From contig CABQNX010000018.1 in NCBI GenBank assembly GCA_902465645.1, positions 1 to 23,594 of the forward strand: a stretch of 23,594 bases of DNA. The letters are read 5' to 3'. The DNA comes from an uncultured Peptoniphilus sp. GTDB taxonomy: Bacteria > Bacillota > Clostridia > Tissierellales > Peptoniphilaceae. Below are positions 14,920 through 21,817 of this stretch, in pieces. Position 1 is the stretch's first letter. Each line of letters begins with the position of its first letter. The notes beneath the pieces are model-generated. The model was not told the origin of the DNA. It saw only the letters and a list, made by a program, of their open reading frames with translations, and made no database searches. Both the position numbers and the translations under genes were made by a program.

Positions 14920-14957
14920 TAAGCTTAAATAATAAAATTTTTTTAAATTTAAGCTTA
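14920..14957. repeat. 11-bp inverted repeat after the split-barrel gene
   Basis: TAAGCTTAAAT (14920-14930) and ATTTAAGCTTA (14947-14957) are exact reverse complements around a 16-nt A/T loop. No T-run follows on either strand, so it may be an mRNA 3' stability hairpin or protein site rather than a terminator. Confidence 0.55.
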
Positions 14958-14970
14958 TAATTTCAAAAAA

Positions 14971-15001
14971 TCAAGTTTGGGCAACTGAACTTGACTTTTT
15001 T
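14971..15001 (+). terminator. Terminator after the split-barrel gene
   Basis: TCAAGTTT (14971-14978), loop GGGCAACT and GAACTTGA (14987-14994) make an 8-bp stem with one wobble pair, followed by C and six T. Confidence 0.8.
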
Positions 15002-15031
15002 ATTACATTTAAGTTAAATAAAATAAACTTA

Positions 15032-15059
15032 TCTAATTATTTTTATTTTATATTATAAT
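15032..15059 (+). promoter_or_regulatory. Putative promoter of the DUF4298 gene
   Basis: TATAAT at 15054-15059 with a weak TTATCT (15032-15037) 16 bp upstream, in a very A+T-rich tract. The gene's ribosome site AAAGGAGG follows near 15090. Confidence 0.4.
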
Positions 15060-15103
15060 TATTAAGAAAGAAGAATTTTTCTTATTTTATAAAGGAGGAT
15101 ATT

Positions 15104-15409
15104 ATGGATCCTGTTAAGAGAATTAGTGAGATGGAAAAGATTTTAAATGATCACAATGATTTGATTGTAGAACTTAGGGCTGCAATTGAAAAATTTGCTG
15201 ACCACCAAGAAGAATACATGAAGCTTAGCAATTATTATAGCTCCCAAGAATATTTTGACGACTTGGAGAGATATGACAAGGGAGAATTGCCTGAAGATCT
15301 TCCATGTGGAGTTCTCTCTGAAGATGCTGTCTTTGACCTCTTTGGTGAAAACTTTAATATTGCCATTGAGATGCTTGAACTTGCAACTGATGTAATTAAA
15401 TACCGTTAA
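15104..15409 (+). CDS. DUF4298 family small protein
   Basis: A 101-residue acidic cytoplasmic protein matching the DUF4298 pattern: an N-terminal helix RISEMEKILNDHNDL, a second helix through FADHQEEYMKLSNYY, the SSQEYFDDLERYDKGELP segment, and CGVLSEDAVFDLFGE followed by a terminal helix. It is mostly alpha-helical and has no signal peptide. Function is not known. It is a single gene with a strong GGAGG site and shares a bidirectional terminator with the convergent holin-like gene. Confidence 0.85.
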   Translation: MDPVKRISEMEKILNDHNDLIVELRAAIEKFADHQEEYMKLSNYYSSQEYFDDLERYDKGELPEDLPCGVLSEDAVFDLFGENFNIAIEMLELATDVIKYR

Positions 15410-15410
15410 A

Positions 15411-15448
15411 AAAGAAGCCGCAGGATTTTTTTCTCCTACGGCTTCTTT
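15411..15448. terminator. Bidirectional terminator
   Basis: AAAGAAGCCG (15411-15420) pairs with CGGCTTCTTT (15439-15448); the stem continues past one C/A mismatch with AGGA/TCCT around an 8-nt loop. A-run and T-run tails on both sides let it serve both convergent genes. Confidence 0.88.
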
Positions 15449-15456
15449 TAATGTCT

Positions 15457-15807
15457 TTAGTTAAAATTATTGCTCAAAAATTCTCTTATAGCACTGTTTA
15501 TAAAACTTAGAACTATTGATGCCCAGAAGGCTGTTCCAAAGCTTCCTATGGATGCAGTTGAAACTAGTTTAAAGGCAATTTGAAGTACAACTGCGTTTAC
15601 AACTAGGGAAAATAAACCCAAAGTCACAACTGTTATTGGAAATGACAAAACCTTTAGGATTGGTTTTATTGTAAGGTTAACCAGTGAAAAGATTATTGCC
15701 ATTGCCACAAAGGCACTTGTTTTTTGAAAATATATATTGCTAAACATTAAATCTAATAAATAAAATGATAAAAAGTTTGCAACTAAAGCACCAAATATTT
15801 TTTTCAT
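15457..15807 (-). CDS. Phage holin family 4-TM membrane protein (PF04020-like)
   Basis: A 116-residue membrane protein with four hydrophobic helices: about 5-25, 30-50, 56-80 and 88-108. It matches the chromosomal family named after superfamily IV holins, with NLTIKPILKVLSFPITVVTLGLF across the second and third helices. Despite the name, such genes are usually housekeeping and not prophage-linked, and no phage gene is nearby. Function is unknown. The start ATG is preceded on the minus strand by AAAGGAGG, and the gene converges on the DUF4298 gene. Confidence 0.85.
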   Translation of the reverse strand: MKKIFGALVANFLSFYLLDLMFSNIYFQKTSAFVAMAIIFSLVNLTIKPILKVLSFPITVVTLGLFSLVVNAVVLQIAFKLVSTASIGSFGTAFWASIVLSFINSAIREFLSNNFN

Positions 15808-15837
15808 GTCTTCCTCCTTTATGTATCGTCTATATCT

Positions 15838-15843
15838 ATTATA
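15838..15843 (-). promoter_or_regulatory. Putative -10 box of the holin-like gene
   Basis: On the minus strand TATAAT lies 30 bp upstream of the ATG. The -35 region reads TTTATA, which is weak. Confidence 0.4.
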
Positions 15844-15931
15844 CCCAAAAGAAAATTTTTTATAAAAGCTTTTCTATTTTAATATTGGCATAAATTAAAG
15901 TACAATTTTAATTATTTAACAAGTTAGAATA

Positions 15932-15959
15932 GTTGGTGAGAATTATTTATTGATATAAT
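15932..15959 (+). promoter_or_regulatory. Putative promoter of the first paralogous membrane protein
   Basis: TTGGTG (15932-15937), 16-bp spacer and TATAAT (15954-15959), 42 bp before the ATG at 16002. Confidence 0.5.
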
Positions 15960-16001
15960 TATTTGTGTTATACTTGTTTTAAAGATCAAGGAGATGATAC
16001 T

Positions 16002-16724
16002 ATGAGAAAATTTAATTACGGTTCAGTTATCCTTTTAATGATTTTAAGTGGAATTATAGCTGGGGTTTTTGAAAATATTTTTGATGGAAATCTTACTGTA
16101 ATTGGAACGATATTTGCTTGGATTATTAATTACATAATTTGTAGAGGTCTTTTATATAATAGAGAAGGCAGCTTTAGCGAGTATTTTAGAGGAATAAAGA
16201 CGATGACGGGAAAAGTCTTCTTGATGAATATTTTGGTTGCCCTTATAAGTGCAGCTGCGCTTATTTTTTCAGCTTTAACTTCATTAACTGGAGCTGATCT
16301 TGCTGCAGCTGGAATGAGAGGAATTGTATTCATTTCAATTTTATATATTTTGGTTACAGTATTTCTTTCACTTATTTTTGCTTATTCAAATTTTGTTATG
16401 GCAGATATGAGATATAGAGATTTGCCATTTTTTAAGTGTTTAAAACTTATTATTAAATTAGGCTTTAAATTATTTTCTGAAACTTTTATAATGGGCTTAA
16501 AAGTTTTCAAGGTTACAATTATTTCTTCGATTGTGGCAATTTTTATGGCAATTCTGGGAAGGACTATGCCGGCGATGTTAACAATATCTTTTATTGCTTT
16601 GGTAGTTGCAGCAATTGCAGCTGTTATTATGGGACCAAACTATATTGCAAGGCTCTCTGATATATACTTGGGCAATATCGAAGGTATTTATGATGACATG
16701 AAAGAAGATACAGAAGTTATATAA
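16002..16724 (+). CDS. Multi-pass membrane protein of unknown family, paralogue 1
   Basis: A 240-residue hydrophobic protein with about six membrane helices and a cytoplasmic-looking loop between helices 2 and 3. I do not recognise the family. The most conserved stretch compared with its neighbour at 17036 is this loop, with CRGLLYNREGSFS and YFRGIKTMTGKVFLMNIL; flanking helices have diverged. ATG 16002 was chosen for AAGGAGATG 7 nt upstream and because the paralogue begins the same way (MRK-NYGS); an in-frame TTG at 15963 lacks support. It uses GAT, TAT and TTT where the second copy uses GAC, TAC and TTC, so the two have different compositional histories. It has its own promoter and terminator. 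Confidence 0.8.
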   Translation: MRKFNYGSVILLMILSGIIAGVFENIFDGNLTVIGTIFAWIINYIICRGLLYNREGSFSEYFRGIKTMTGKVFLMNILVALISAAALIFSALTSLTGADLAAAGMRGIVFISILYILVTVFLSLIFAYSNFVMADMRYRDLPFFKCLKLIIKLGFKLFSETFIMGLKVFKVTIISSIVAIFMAILGRTMPAMLTISFIALVVAAIAAVIMGPNYIARLSDIYLGNIEGIYDDMKEDTEVI

Positions 16725-16737
16725 GGCTTATAAATTT

Positions 16738-16765
16738 TCCACTACTTAATGTAGTGGACTTTTTT
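16738..16765 (+). terminator. Terminator after paralogue 1
   Basis: TCCACTAC (16738-16745), loop TTAAT and GTAGTGGA (16751-16758), then C and six T. Confidence 0.9.
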
Positions 16766-16781
16766 AATAGAAATTTTAAGG

Positions 16782-16919
16782 GATAATAAAGAAGACTTTT
16801 ACTTTATCTTCCTTGGTCTAATTATAGTTATCCTCTTGGTAATATTTAGGGGAAAGTCAAAATTCATTGGTGACTTAGACTTAATTAATCCCAATGTTTT
16901 TGATTATGTTTATTTATAA
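16782..16919 (+). pseudogene. Possible decayed ORF between the two paralogues
   Basis: A 45-codon open stretch without a usable start codon or ribosome site reads DNKEDFYFIFLGLIIVILL, then a basic loop and NPNVFDYVYL before TAA. A hydrophobic helix followed by a polar tail looks like the end of a small membrane protein. It accounts for most of the 311-bp gap between the paralogues. It may be chance, as A+T-rich DNA often yields hydrophobic frames; the family cannot be named. Confidence 0.3.
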
Positions 16920-16973
16920 AGAAGATTTCCTAAGCTTATGGATAATTAGAAATTTCACACCTGGGTAAAAATT

Positions 16974-17003
16974 TTGTAATGGCAAATTAATCTGTGATAG
17001 AAT
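16974..17003 (+). promoter_or_regulatory. Putative promoter of paralogue 2
   Basis: TTGTAA (16974-16979), 18-bp spacer and TAGAAT (16998-17003), 32 bp before the ATG at 17036. Confidence 0.45.
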
Positions 17004-17035
17004 AACTTTATAAAAAGATCTAAGGAGATGGTTTA

Positions 17036-17752
17036 ATGAGAAAGTACAATTACGGATCTATTCTATTAATTCTTATAGTAAATTCAATAATTGAGGGTAT
17101 CTTGAAAAATATTTTTGATGGCAACGTGTCAATTCTAAGTGGCTTTGTAGCCTTTATTTTTGATTACATAATTTGCAGGGGACTTCTTTATAACAGAGAA
17201 GGAAGTTTTTCTGATTATTTTAGGGGAATAAAGACCATGACAGGCAAGGTCTTTTTGATGAATATCTTGGTGGGAGCCATAACTGTCCTTTTAGTTTTCT
17301 TTGCAATACTTGCTTCTGGAACAGGATTTTTCCTCTATACAGATGCACTTAATAAACCAGATGGAATCACATTATTTATAGTTTTATTTGTCCTAGTAAT
17401 GATTTTTACATCTCTTATTTTTGCCTACATGAATTTCTTCATGGCAGATGAGAGATACAGGGACCTGACCTTTTTTGACAGCTTAAAGCTTATTCTTAAG
17501 GCTGGTATAAAATTATTCTCAGAAAGTTTTATGGCAGGGGTGAAGACCTATAAGATTTCTTTAATATCTGGAGCCGTTGTAATGGTTATATTATTATTTA
17601 CACCCTTAGCAGGTCAAATTGCACTTATATTTGGAGTAGTTGCAGCTATCGCATTCTTCTTCTGTACACCACCCTTCCGTGCAAGCCTATCTGACATCTA
17701 CCTTGATAGGTCAGAGGAAATTTACAATGAAGTCATAGGAAATAAAAATTAA
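17036..17752 (+). CDS. Multi-pass membrane protein of unknown family, paralogue 2
   Basis: A 238-residue relative of the protein at 16002, same length and about six membrane helices. It shares MRK-NYGS at the start, NIFDGN near residue 30, the loop CRGLLYNREGSFS/YFRGIKTMTGKV (one Glu/Asp change in about 38 residues), RYRDL and LSDIYL near the end. I do not know the function. Concentration of identity in one loop suggests that loop does the work or contacts a partner. Start ATG follows AAGGAGATGG. Codon choice resembles the surrounding housekeeping genes, unlike paralogue 1. Tandem duplication, or gain of one copy from a relative, are both possible. Confidence 0.82.
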   Translation: MRKYNYGSILLILIVNSIIEGILKNIFDGNVSILSGFVAFIFDYIICRGLLYNREGSFSDYFRGIKTMTGKVFLMNILVGAITVLLVFFAILASGTGFFLYTDALNKPDGITLFIVLFVLVMIFTSLIFAYMNFFMADERYRDLTFFDSLKLILKAGIKLFSESFMAGVKTYKISLISGAVVMVILLFTPLAGQIALIFGVVAAIAFFFCTPPFRASLSDIYLDRSEEIYNEVIGNKN

Positions 17753-17820
17753 AAAAGTCAATTCAAAGGCTTATTGAATTAGGGATTTTAGAAAACTGAT
17801 TTAGGGAGTCTTTAAGTGAA

Positions 17821-17854
17821 AAAAGCCTATGAGTTTAAATTCATAGGCTTTTTT
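17821..17854 (+). terminator. Terminator after paralogue 2
   Basis: AAAAGCCTATGA (17821-17832), loop GTTTAAAT and TCATAGGCTTTT (17841-17852) form a perfect 12-bp stem ending in six T. A weaker AATTCAA/TTGAATT hairpin precedes it at 17760-17780. Confidence 0.92.
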
Positions 17855-18011
17855 ATTTGGGAGCAATGTTGATATTGGGAATATTTTAAGTGATAGATAG
17901 GCGCAGCTTGGTCTAATTGTGAATGCTCAATAGGGAACTTAAATGTCTTCTATATTGTATATGCACACCAAAAATTCACACCCTTTTATGAAATATAGAA
18001 AGGAGTTACTA

Positions 18012-18995
18012 ATGCCATTTGAAATAGTGAGAAACAACATAGTAAATATGAAAGTGGATGCAATTGTAAATACGGCAAACCCTAAGCCTATAGTAGATGG
18101 TGGAGTAGATAGTGAGATCCACAAGGGTGCAGGGTCAGACCTTCTCATTGCAAGAAAGAAGATTGGCGACATAGACTTTGGCAAAGCTTTTATTACGCCT
18201 GCATATAATTTAAAGGCAAAATATGTAATCCACACTTCAACTCCATCATGGGAAGGTGGATATAAGGGGGAAGGAGAAATACTTTCAGCTTGCATTAAAA
18301 ACTCTTTAAACTTGGCAAAAGAAAAGGGCTGTGACTCCATAGCCTTGCCTTTGATTGGAACAGGGACTTGTGGATATCCAAATGACTTGGCCCTTCAAAT
18401 TGTAATTAAAGAAGTGAGCGAATTTTTATTAAAAAATGAAATGCACATCTACCTTGTAGTCTTTTCAAAAGACGCCTTTTCACTGTCAAGAAAACTCTTT
18501 CAGTCGGTAAAAGAATATATTTCAGAAAACTACGTGGAAGAAAAAATAAATGAAGAATACATAGGCTCATTTTATAGAAAATATAATTTTGAGTCTGACA
18601 AGATGGCACCCCTTATACAAGAAAGTGAAAGTATAGAGGACATTTTAAAAAATTTAGACGAAGGATTCTCTAAGACTTTATTAAGACTCATAGACAAGTC
18701 CGGTAAGACGGATCCTGAAGTTTATAAAAAAGCAAATATTGACAGAAAGCTTTTTTCCAAAATCAAAAACAATCCCGACTATCGTCCTTCAAAGACCACA
18801 GCAATAGCTTTTGGCTTGGCATTGGAACTGAATAAGGAAGGGATGGAAGATTTAATAGGAAGAGCAGGGTATGCACTCACAAGAAGCAGCAAGTTTGACG
18901 TAATAATTGAGTATTTTATCGAAAGAAAGAATTACAACATCTTTGAAATAAATGAAACATTATTTGCCTTTGACCAACCTTTAATTGGAGGATAA
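18012..18995 (+). CDS. Macrodomain protein with C-terminal helical extension
   Basis: A 327-residue protein. Residues 1-165 are a macrodomain, an ADP-ribose-binding fold that often removes ADP-ribose or acetyl from ADP-ribosylated targets: VDAIVNTANPKP (15-26, Asn23), GGVDSEIHKGAG (30-41), PLIGTGTCGYP (113-123). Residues about 210-327 are a helical domain with TDPEVYKKANIDRKLFSKI, AIAFGLALELN and a terminal FEINETLFAFDQPLIG. This extension is familiar from Firmicutes macrodomain proteins and looks like a degenerate helix-turn-helix; its function is unknown. ATG 18012 has AAAGGAG 7 nt upstream and begins the fold normally; upstream in-frame codons are not supported. It lies 71 nt before a VWA gene, probably in one operon. 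Confidence 0.87.
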   Translation: MPFEIVRNNIVNMKVDAIVNTANPKPIVDGGVDSEIHKGAGSDLLIARKKIGDIDFGKAFITPAYNLKAKYVIHTSTPSWEGGYKGEGEILSACIKNSLNLAKEKGCDSIALPLIGTGTCGYPNDLALQIVIKEVSEFLLKNEMHIYLVVFSKDAFSLSRKLFQSVKEYISENYVEEKINEEYIGSFYRKYNFESDKMAPLIQESESIEDILKNLDEGFSKTLLRLIDKSGKTDPEVYKKANIDRKLFSKIKNNPDYRPSKTTAIAFGLALELNKEGMEDLIGRAGYALTRSSKFDVIIEYFIERKNYNIFEINETLFAFDQPLIGG

Positions 18996-19066
18996 ATGTC
19001 GCCTTGGAAGTGACCTAAGTGTCTTCTTGATTTTTTACAATATAGTAAAAGAAAGAGGGGATAAAA

Positions 19067-19711
19067 ATGATAGAACTTGTATTTATTTTAGATAAGAGTG
19101 GCTCAATGCAAGGCTTAGAAAAGGACACGATAGGTGGGTTTAACTCCATGATCCAAAGGCAAAAAAAAGAAGCAGGAGAAGTATATGTCTCCACAATACT
19201 ATTTAACGAAGAAAGTAAAGTGATACACGACAGAGTGTCCATAAAAGATGTGCCAAAGCTGACAGAGGAAGAATACTATGTAGAAGGCTGCACCGCACTA
19301 CTTGATGCAGTGGGAGGAGCCATAAAACACATAGGAAACATCCACAAGTATGGTCGCAAAGAAGATGTGCCAGATAAGACATTATTTGTAATCACCACAG
19401 ACGGCATGGAAAATGCCAGCAGAAGCTACGGTTACAGAGAAATAAAAAGATTAATCACCGAGCAAAGAGAGAAATATGGCTGGGAATTTATCTTCTTAGG
19501 CGCAAACATAGACGCAGAAGAAGAAGGAGAAAAGTTTGGCATAAAAAGAGAAATGGCGGTAAACTATCACAGCGACAAAAAAGGCACAGAACTAAACTAC
19601 AAAGTCATGGGAGAGGCCATATCCTATGTAAGAAGAAACAAGGGGAGAGTCGACAAACACTGGAAAGACAAAATTATAGAAGACTACGAAAAGAGAAAAG
19701 ACAAAAGATAA
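19067..19711 (+). CDS. VWA domain protein (TerY-like)
   Basis: A 214-residue soluble von Willebrand factor A domain. The metal-ion-dependent adhesion site is complete: DKSGS at 9-13, Thr76 in GCTALLD and Asp112 in TTDGMEN. FLGANIDAEEEGEKFGI and the basic C-terminus follow. Such stand-alone cytoplasmic VWA proteins resemble TerY of tellurite/stress gene sets, where partners are PP2C phosphatases and kinases; none of those is in this window. Start ATG follows AGAGGGG. It lies just after the macrodomain gene and shares its orientation, suggesting a two-gene module linking ADP-ribose recognition with metal-dependent protein binding. Direct function unknown. Confidence 0.87.
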   Translation: MIELVFILDKSGSMQGLEKDTIGGFNSMIQRQKKEAGEVYVSTILFNEESKVIHDRVSIKDVPKLTEEEYYVEGCTALLDAVGGAIKHIGNIHKYGRKEDVPDKTLFVITTDGMENASRSYGYREIKRLITEQREKYGWEFIFLGANIDAEEEGEKFGIKREMAVNYHSDKKGTELNYKVMGEAISYVRRNKGRVDKHWKDKIIEDYEKRKDKR

Positions 19712-19749
19712 AAATTAATTAAAGACCTGCTTTGTTATTGGGGAACTTG

Positions 19750-19797
19750 TTAAAGGGGATAGACGCAAGTATTTAGGCTTGCATCTATCCCCTTTAA
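19750..19797. terminator. Long bidirectional terminator hairpin
   Basis: A 20-bp stem running TTAAAGGGGATAGA-GCAAG against CTTGC-TCTATCCCCTTTAA has one C/A mismatch and an 8-nt loop (19770-19777). It lies between the convergent VWA and selenium-operon genes. On the minus strand the mismatch becomes a G-U pair, so the hairpin is better for the selenium operon. Confidence 0.75.
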
Positions 19798-19886
19798 TTA
19801 AAATAGAAGTTTAAATTAGACTTAATCTACTTCCTTTTAGTCTTAAATTAGCACCTATCTAACTTTTTCCCCTTCCCTCACGGATT

Positions 19887-19920
19887 ATAGCTTACATAAG
19901 TCTTCTTATAATTAAGCTAT
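19887..19920. repeat. Inverted repeat at the end of the desulfurase gene
   Basis: ATAGCTTA (19887-19894) and TAAGCTAT (19913-19920) are exact reverse complements; an inner ATAAG/CTTAT can extend the hairpin. The stop codon of the desulfurase-like gene lies inside it. No T-run follows on the minus strand, so its role is unclear. Confidence 0.4.
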
Positions 19921-21036
19921 ATTTTTTAATGTTTCAATAAGTTTGTCTACGTCTTCAAAGCTGTTGAAGGTGGAGAGGGATACTCGCACCATGCCTCTTT
20001 TATCTGTGCCCATGGCCTTGTGAAAGAGAGGGGCGCAGTGAAGTTTTGCCCTCGTGGCGATCTCTCCCTTTTGCCAAAGTAGGTCCGCCACTTCCTCTGA
20101 AGAATAGTCCTTGTAATTAAAGGACACAATTGGTCCGTGGGGATAGGCGTGGTCTCCATAAAGCCTTATGCCTTCCAAAGACTTCAAGGACTTGTAAAGG
20201 TAGGATGAAAGTTCAAACAGGTCCTTTGAAATTTTATCAATGCCTAGTGACTTTACATACTTTACTCCAGCCAAAAGTCCCAAGTTGGAATGGACATTTA
20301 TGGTACCGTATTCAAATATGTCAGGCATAAATGGGCTTTGGTGCTCGTCATTTGAATTTCCGCCGCCACCTGAGAAGACTTCTTCAAATTTTATATTTCC
20401 CTTTAGGGCAATGCCTCCCGTGCCCTCTGGTCCGTAAAGGGACTTGTGTCCCGTGAAGCAAAGGATGGTGCGGTCAAAGTCTTTTAAATTTAAGGCCATG
20501 GTGCCTGCAGCTTGTGCTCCGTCTACGATTAAAATAAGTCCCTGTTTTTTACAAAAGTCTGCCGCAGCTTTTAAGTTGGTGATTTGTCCCGACACATTTG
20601 ACATTGCTGTTAGACACACTGCCTTTGTGTTTTTCTGAAGGAGTTTATTTAGGTAGCTTAAGTCGATTTTATCTCCTGCTAAAGGCAGGTAGGACACTTC
20701 TACTCCTTTAAGTTTTAAATGATTTAAAGGACGAAGGACGGAATTGTGTTCCGCCATTGAAGTTATTATGTGATCTTTTTCATGTAAAAGTGAATTTAAA
20801 ACTAAGTTGAGGGAAGTAGTGACATTTGCGCAGAGGGACAGGTTTAGTGCCTTCACGCCAAAAAGTTCTCCCAAGTCTTCTCGTAAGTCGTAAAGGGCTC
20901 TTAAAGAATTTAAAGACATTTCATAGGAGCCTCTGTTGGGGTTTGCGAAATTGCGAGAGTTAATCCCTTCCATTACGGCTATGCCTACTGATTCAGGCTT
21001 TATTAAAGTTGTTGATGCATTGTCTAAGTAAATCAT
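19912..21036 (-). CDS. Cysteine desulfurase-like aminotransferase class V enzyme (EF2568 type)
   Basis: A 374-residue PLP enzyme of the NifS/SufS fold. The PLP lysine is Lys198 in GHKSLYGPEGTGG; His97 (AEHNS) and Asp172 (VDGAQ) hold the cofactor, and Cys334 in RAKLHCAPLFH fits the SufS-like persulfide/perselenide cysteine. N-terminus YLDNAST is canonical. It belongs with the desulfurase-like family encoded beside selD in Enterococcus and clostridia, thought to mobilise sulfur or selenium for selenophosphate-dependent processes. It overlaps the DUF3343 gene by 4 nt (ATGA) with no strong ribosome site of its own, so it is translationally coupled as the last gene of the selD operon. Substrate (Cys or Sec) is not readable. 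Confidence 0.88.
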   Translation of the reverse strand: MIYLDNASTTLIKPESVGIAVMEGINSRNFANPNRGSYEMSLNSLRALYDLREDLGELFGVKALNLSLCANVTTSLNLVLNSLLHEKDHIITSMAEHNSVLRPLNHLKLKGVEVSYLPLAGDKIDLSYLNKLLQKNTKAVCLTAMSNVSGQITNLKAAADFCKKQGLILIVDGAQAAGTMALNLKDFDRTILCFTGHKSLYGPEGTGGIALKGNIKFEEVFSGGGGNSNDEHQSPFMPDIFEYGTINVHSNLGLLAGVKYVKSLGIDKISKDLFELSSYLYKSLKSLEGIRLYGDHAYPHGPIVSFNYKDYSSEEVADLLWQKGEIATRAKLHCAPLFHKAMGTDKRGMVRVSLSTFNSFEDVDKLIETLKNIA

Positions 21037-21239
21037 TTAATATCGTAAATCCCTTCTATATTTTCTCTGCCTAAAATTTTCACAACGTCCTCCAAGTTTT
21101 CTCCCACTTTAAGACCGAAGCCGCAGTCTGATGTGACCCAAGATGGGAGAGTGATAAGGCGGGTCCTTAAGCCCTTAGTCTTTTTCTCCGCTTCCATGGC
21201 ATAGTTTACCGACCTAAAGGTTAAAAGTTTGTAACTCAA
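21033..21239 (-). CDS. DUF3343 putative selenium/sulfur carrier-like protein
   Basis: A 68-residue protein of the DUF3343 family, found with yedF and selD in selenium gene sets. It has a short beta strand, a helix AMEAEKKTKGL, the loop TSDCGFGLKV with the conserved Cys39, and a C-terminal strand. The single cysteine is the likely carrier or contact residue. The start is TTG, overlapping the TGA of yedF (TTGA), with no good ribosome site, so translation is coupled. Its role is known only by association; carrying Se or S between YedF and the desulfurase is inference. Confidence 0.8.
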   Translation of the reverse strand: MSYKLLTFRSVNYAMEAEKKTKGLRTRLITLPSWVTSDCGFGLKVGENLEDVVKILGRENIEGIYDIK

Positions 21240-21814
21240 CAGGGTTTCACTGTCCTGTAATGTATTTGCAGATCCACAATCTTGTCCATATTTGTCACTT
21301 GTCCCACTTTAAGCTTTTCCTTTAAGTTGTAGTTGCCTAAGCAAAGTCCGCAGGAGAGTACCGTTGTACCCTTTGATTCCAACTTTTTAAGGTCGGCTAC
21401 GGTGTTTTCATTTATTGTTGAAAGCCTTACGCCGTGATTGTAAAGGACTACATATGTGGGGACTTGGTCTTTTTCTGAAAGGGAGTAGACAAATCCTTCC
21501 AAAAGTTTTTTGGAAAATTCTTCATCGCCTATGCCGAGCTCATCTGATGAAAAGACTACAATAAATTCCTCCTTGTTGTAGTCTTGTTCAAGTTTTTTGT
21601 CCCTATTTTTTTTAAATTTTACCTTGTAGACCTTGTCTTCCTTATCCACCTCTGTGTCGTAGCCCAATTGGTCCGCCATCTTGGAGAGATTTTCAGTTGC
21701 GATTTCATTGTCTACAAGGACTGCAAATTCCTTAGGGTTTTCTTCTTTAATTAACTTTTTCGCAAGTATTACAGGTCTTGGGCAAAGAAGTCCAAGTGCA
21801 TCGATTTCTTTCAT
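21236..21814 (-). CDS. yedF: Sulfurtransferase-like selenium metabolism protein YedF
   Basis: A 192-residue two-domain protein. Residues 1-75 are a TusA/SirA-like domain with the persulfide motif CPRP (Cys11). Residues about 84-190 are a DsrE-like domain beginning FIVVFSSDELG, with SCGLCLGNY near 153-161 and VGQVTNMDKI. This long form is the selenium-associated YedF; E. coli YedF has only the first domain. It is expected to relay activated sulfur or selenium. It lies 3 nt after selD and overlaps the DUF3343 start. The ribosome site GAGGT is upstream of ATG. The C-terminus is Lys-Pro-Cys-TGA; I read TGA as stop. Confidence 0.9.
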   Translation of the reverse strand: MKEIDALGLLCPRPVILAKKLIKEENPKEFAVLVDNEIATENLSKMADQLGYDTEVDKEDKVYKVKFKKNRDKKLEQDYNKEEFIVVFSSDELGIGDEEFSKKLLEGFVYSLSEKDQVPTYVVLYNHGVRLSTINENTVADLKKLESKGTTVLSCGLCLGNYNLKEKLKVGQVTNMDKIVDLQIHYRTVKPC

Positions 21815-21817
21815 TTT

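Noticed and set aside
15457..15807. Holin-like protein as a sign of a prophage.
   Set aside because: The family is common on chromosomes outside phages, and no phage structural, lysis or integration gene is near.
15963..16001. A TTG start 13 codons upstream of the first paralogous membrane protein.
   Set aside because: No ribosome site, and the neighbouring paralogue starts at the residue matching ATG 16002.
17943..18011. An ATG start 23 codons upstream of the macrodomain protein.
   Set aside because: The extra residues are not part of the fold, and AAAGGAG is placed for ATG 18012.
21224..21240. The yedF TGA after Cys could encode selenocysteine, giving a C-terminal Cys-Sec and four more residues.
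   Set aside because: YedF proteins of this type normally end near Lys-Pro, the TGA overlaps the start of the next gene in a coupling arrangement, and I see no bacterial SECIS-like hairpin just after it.
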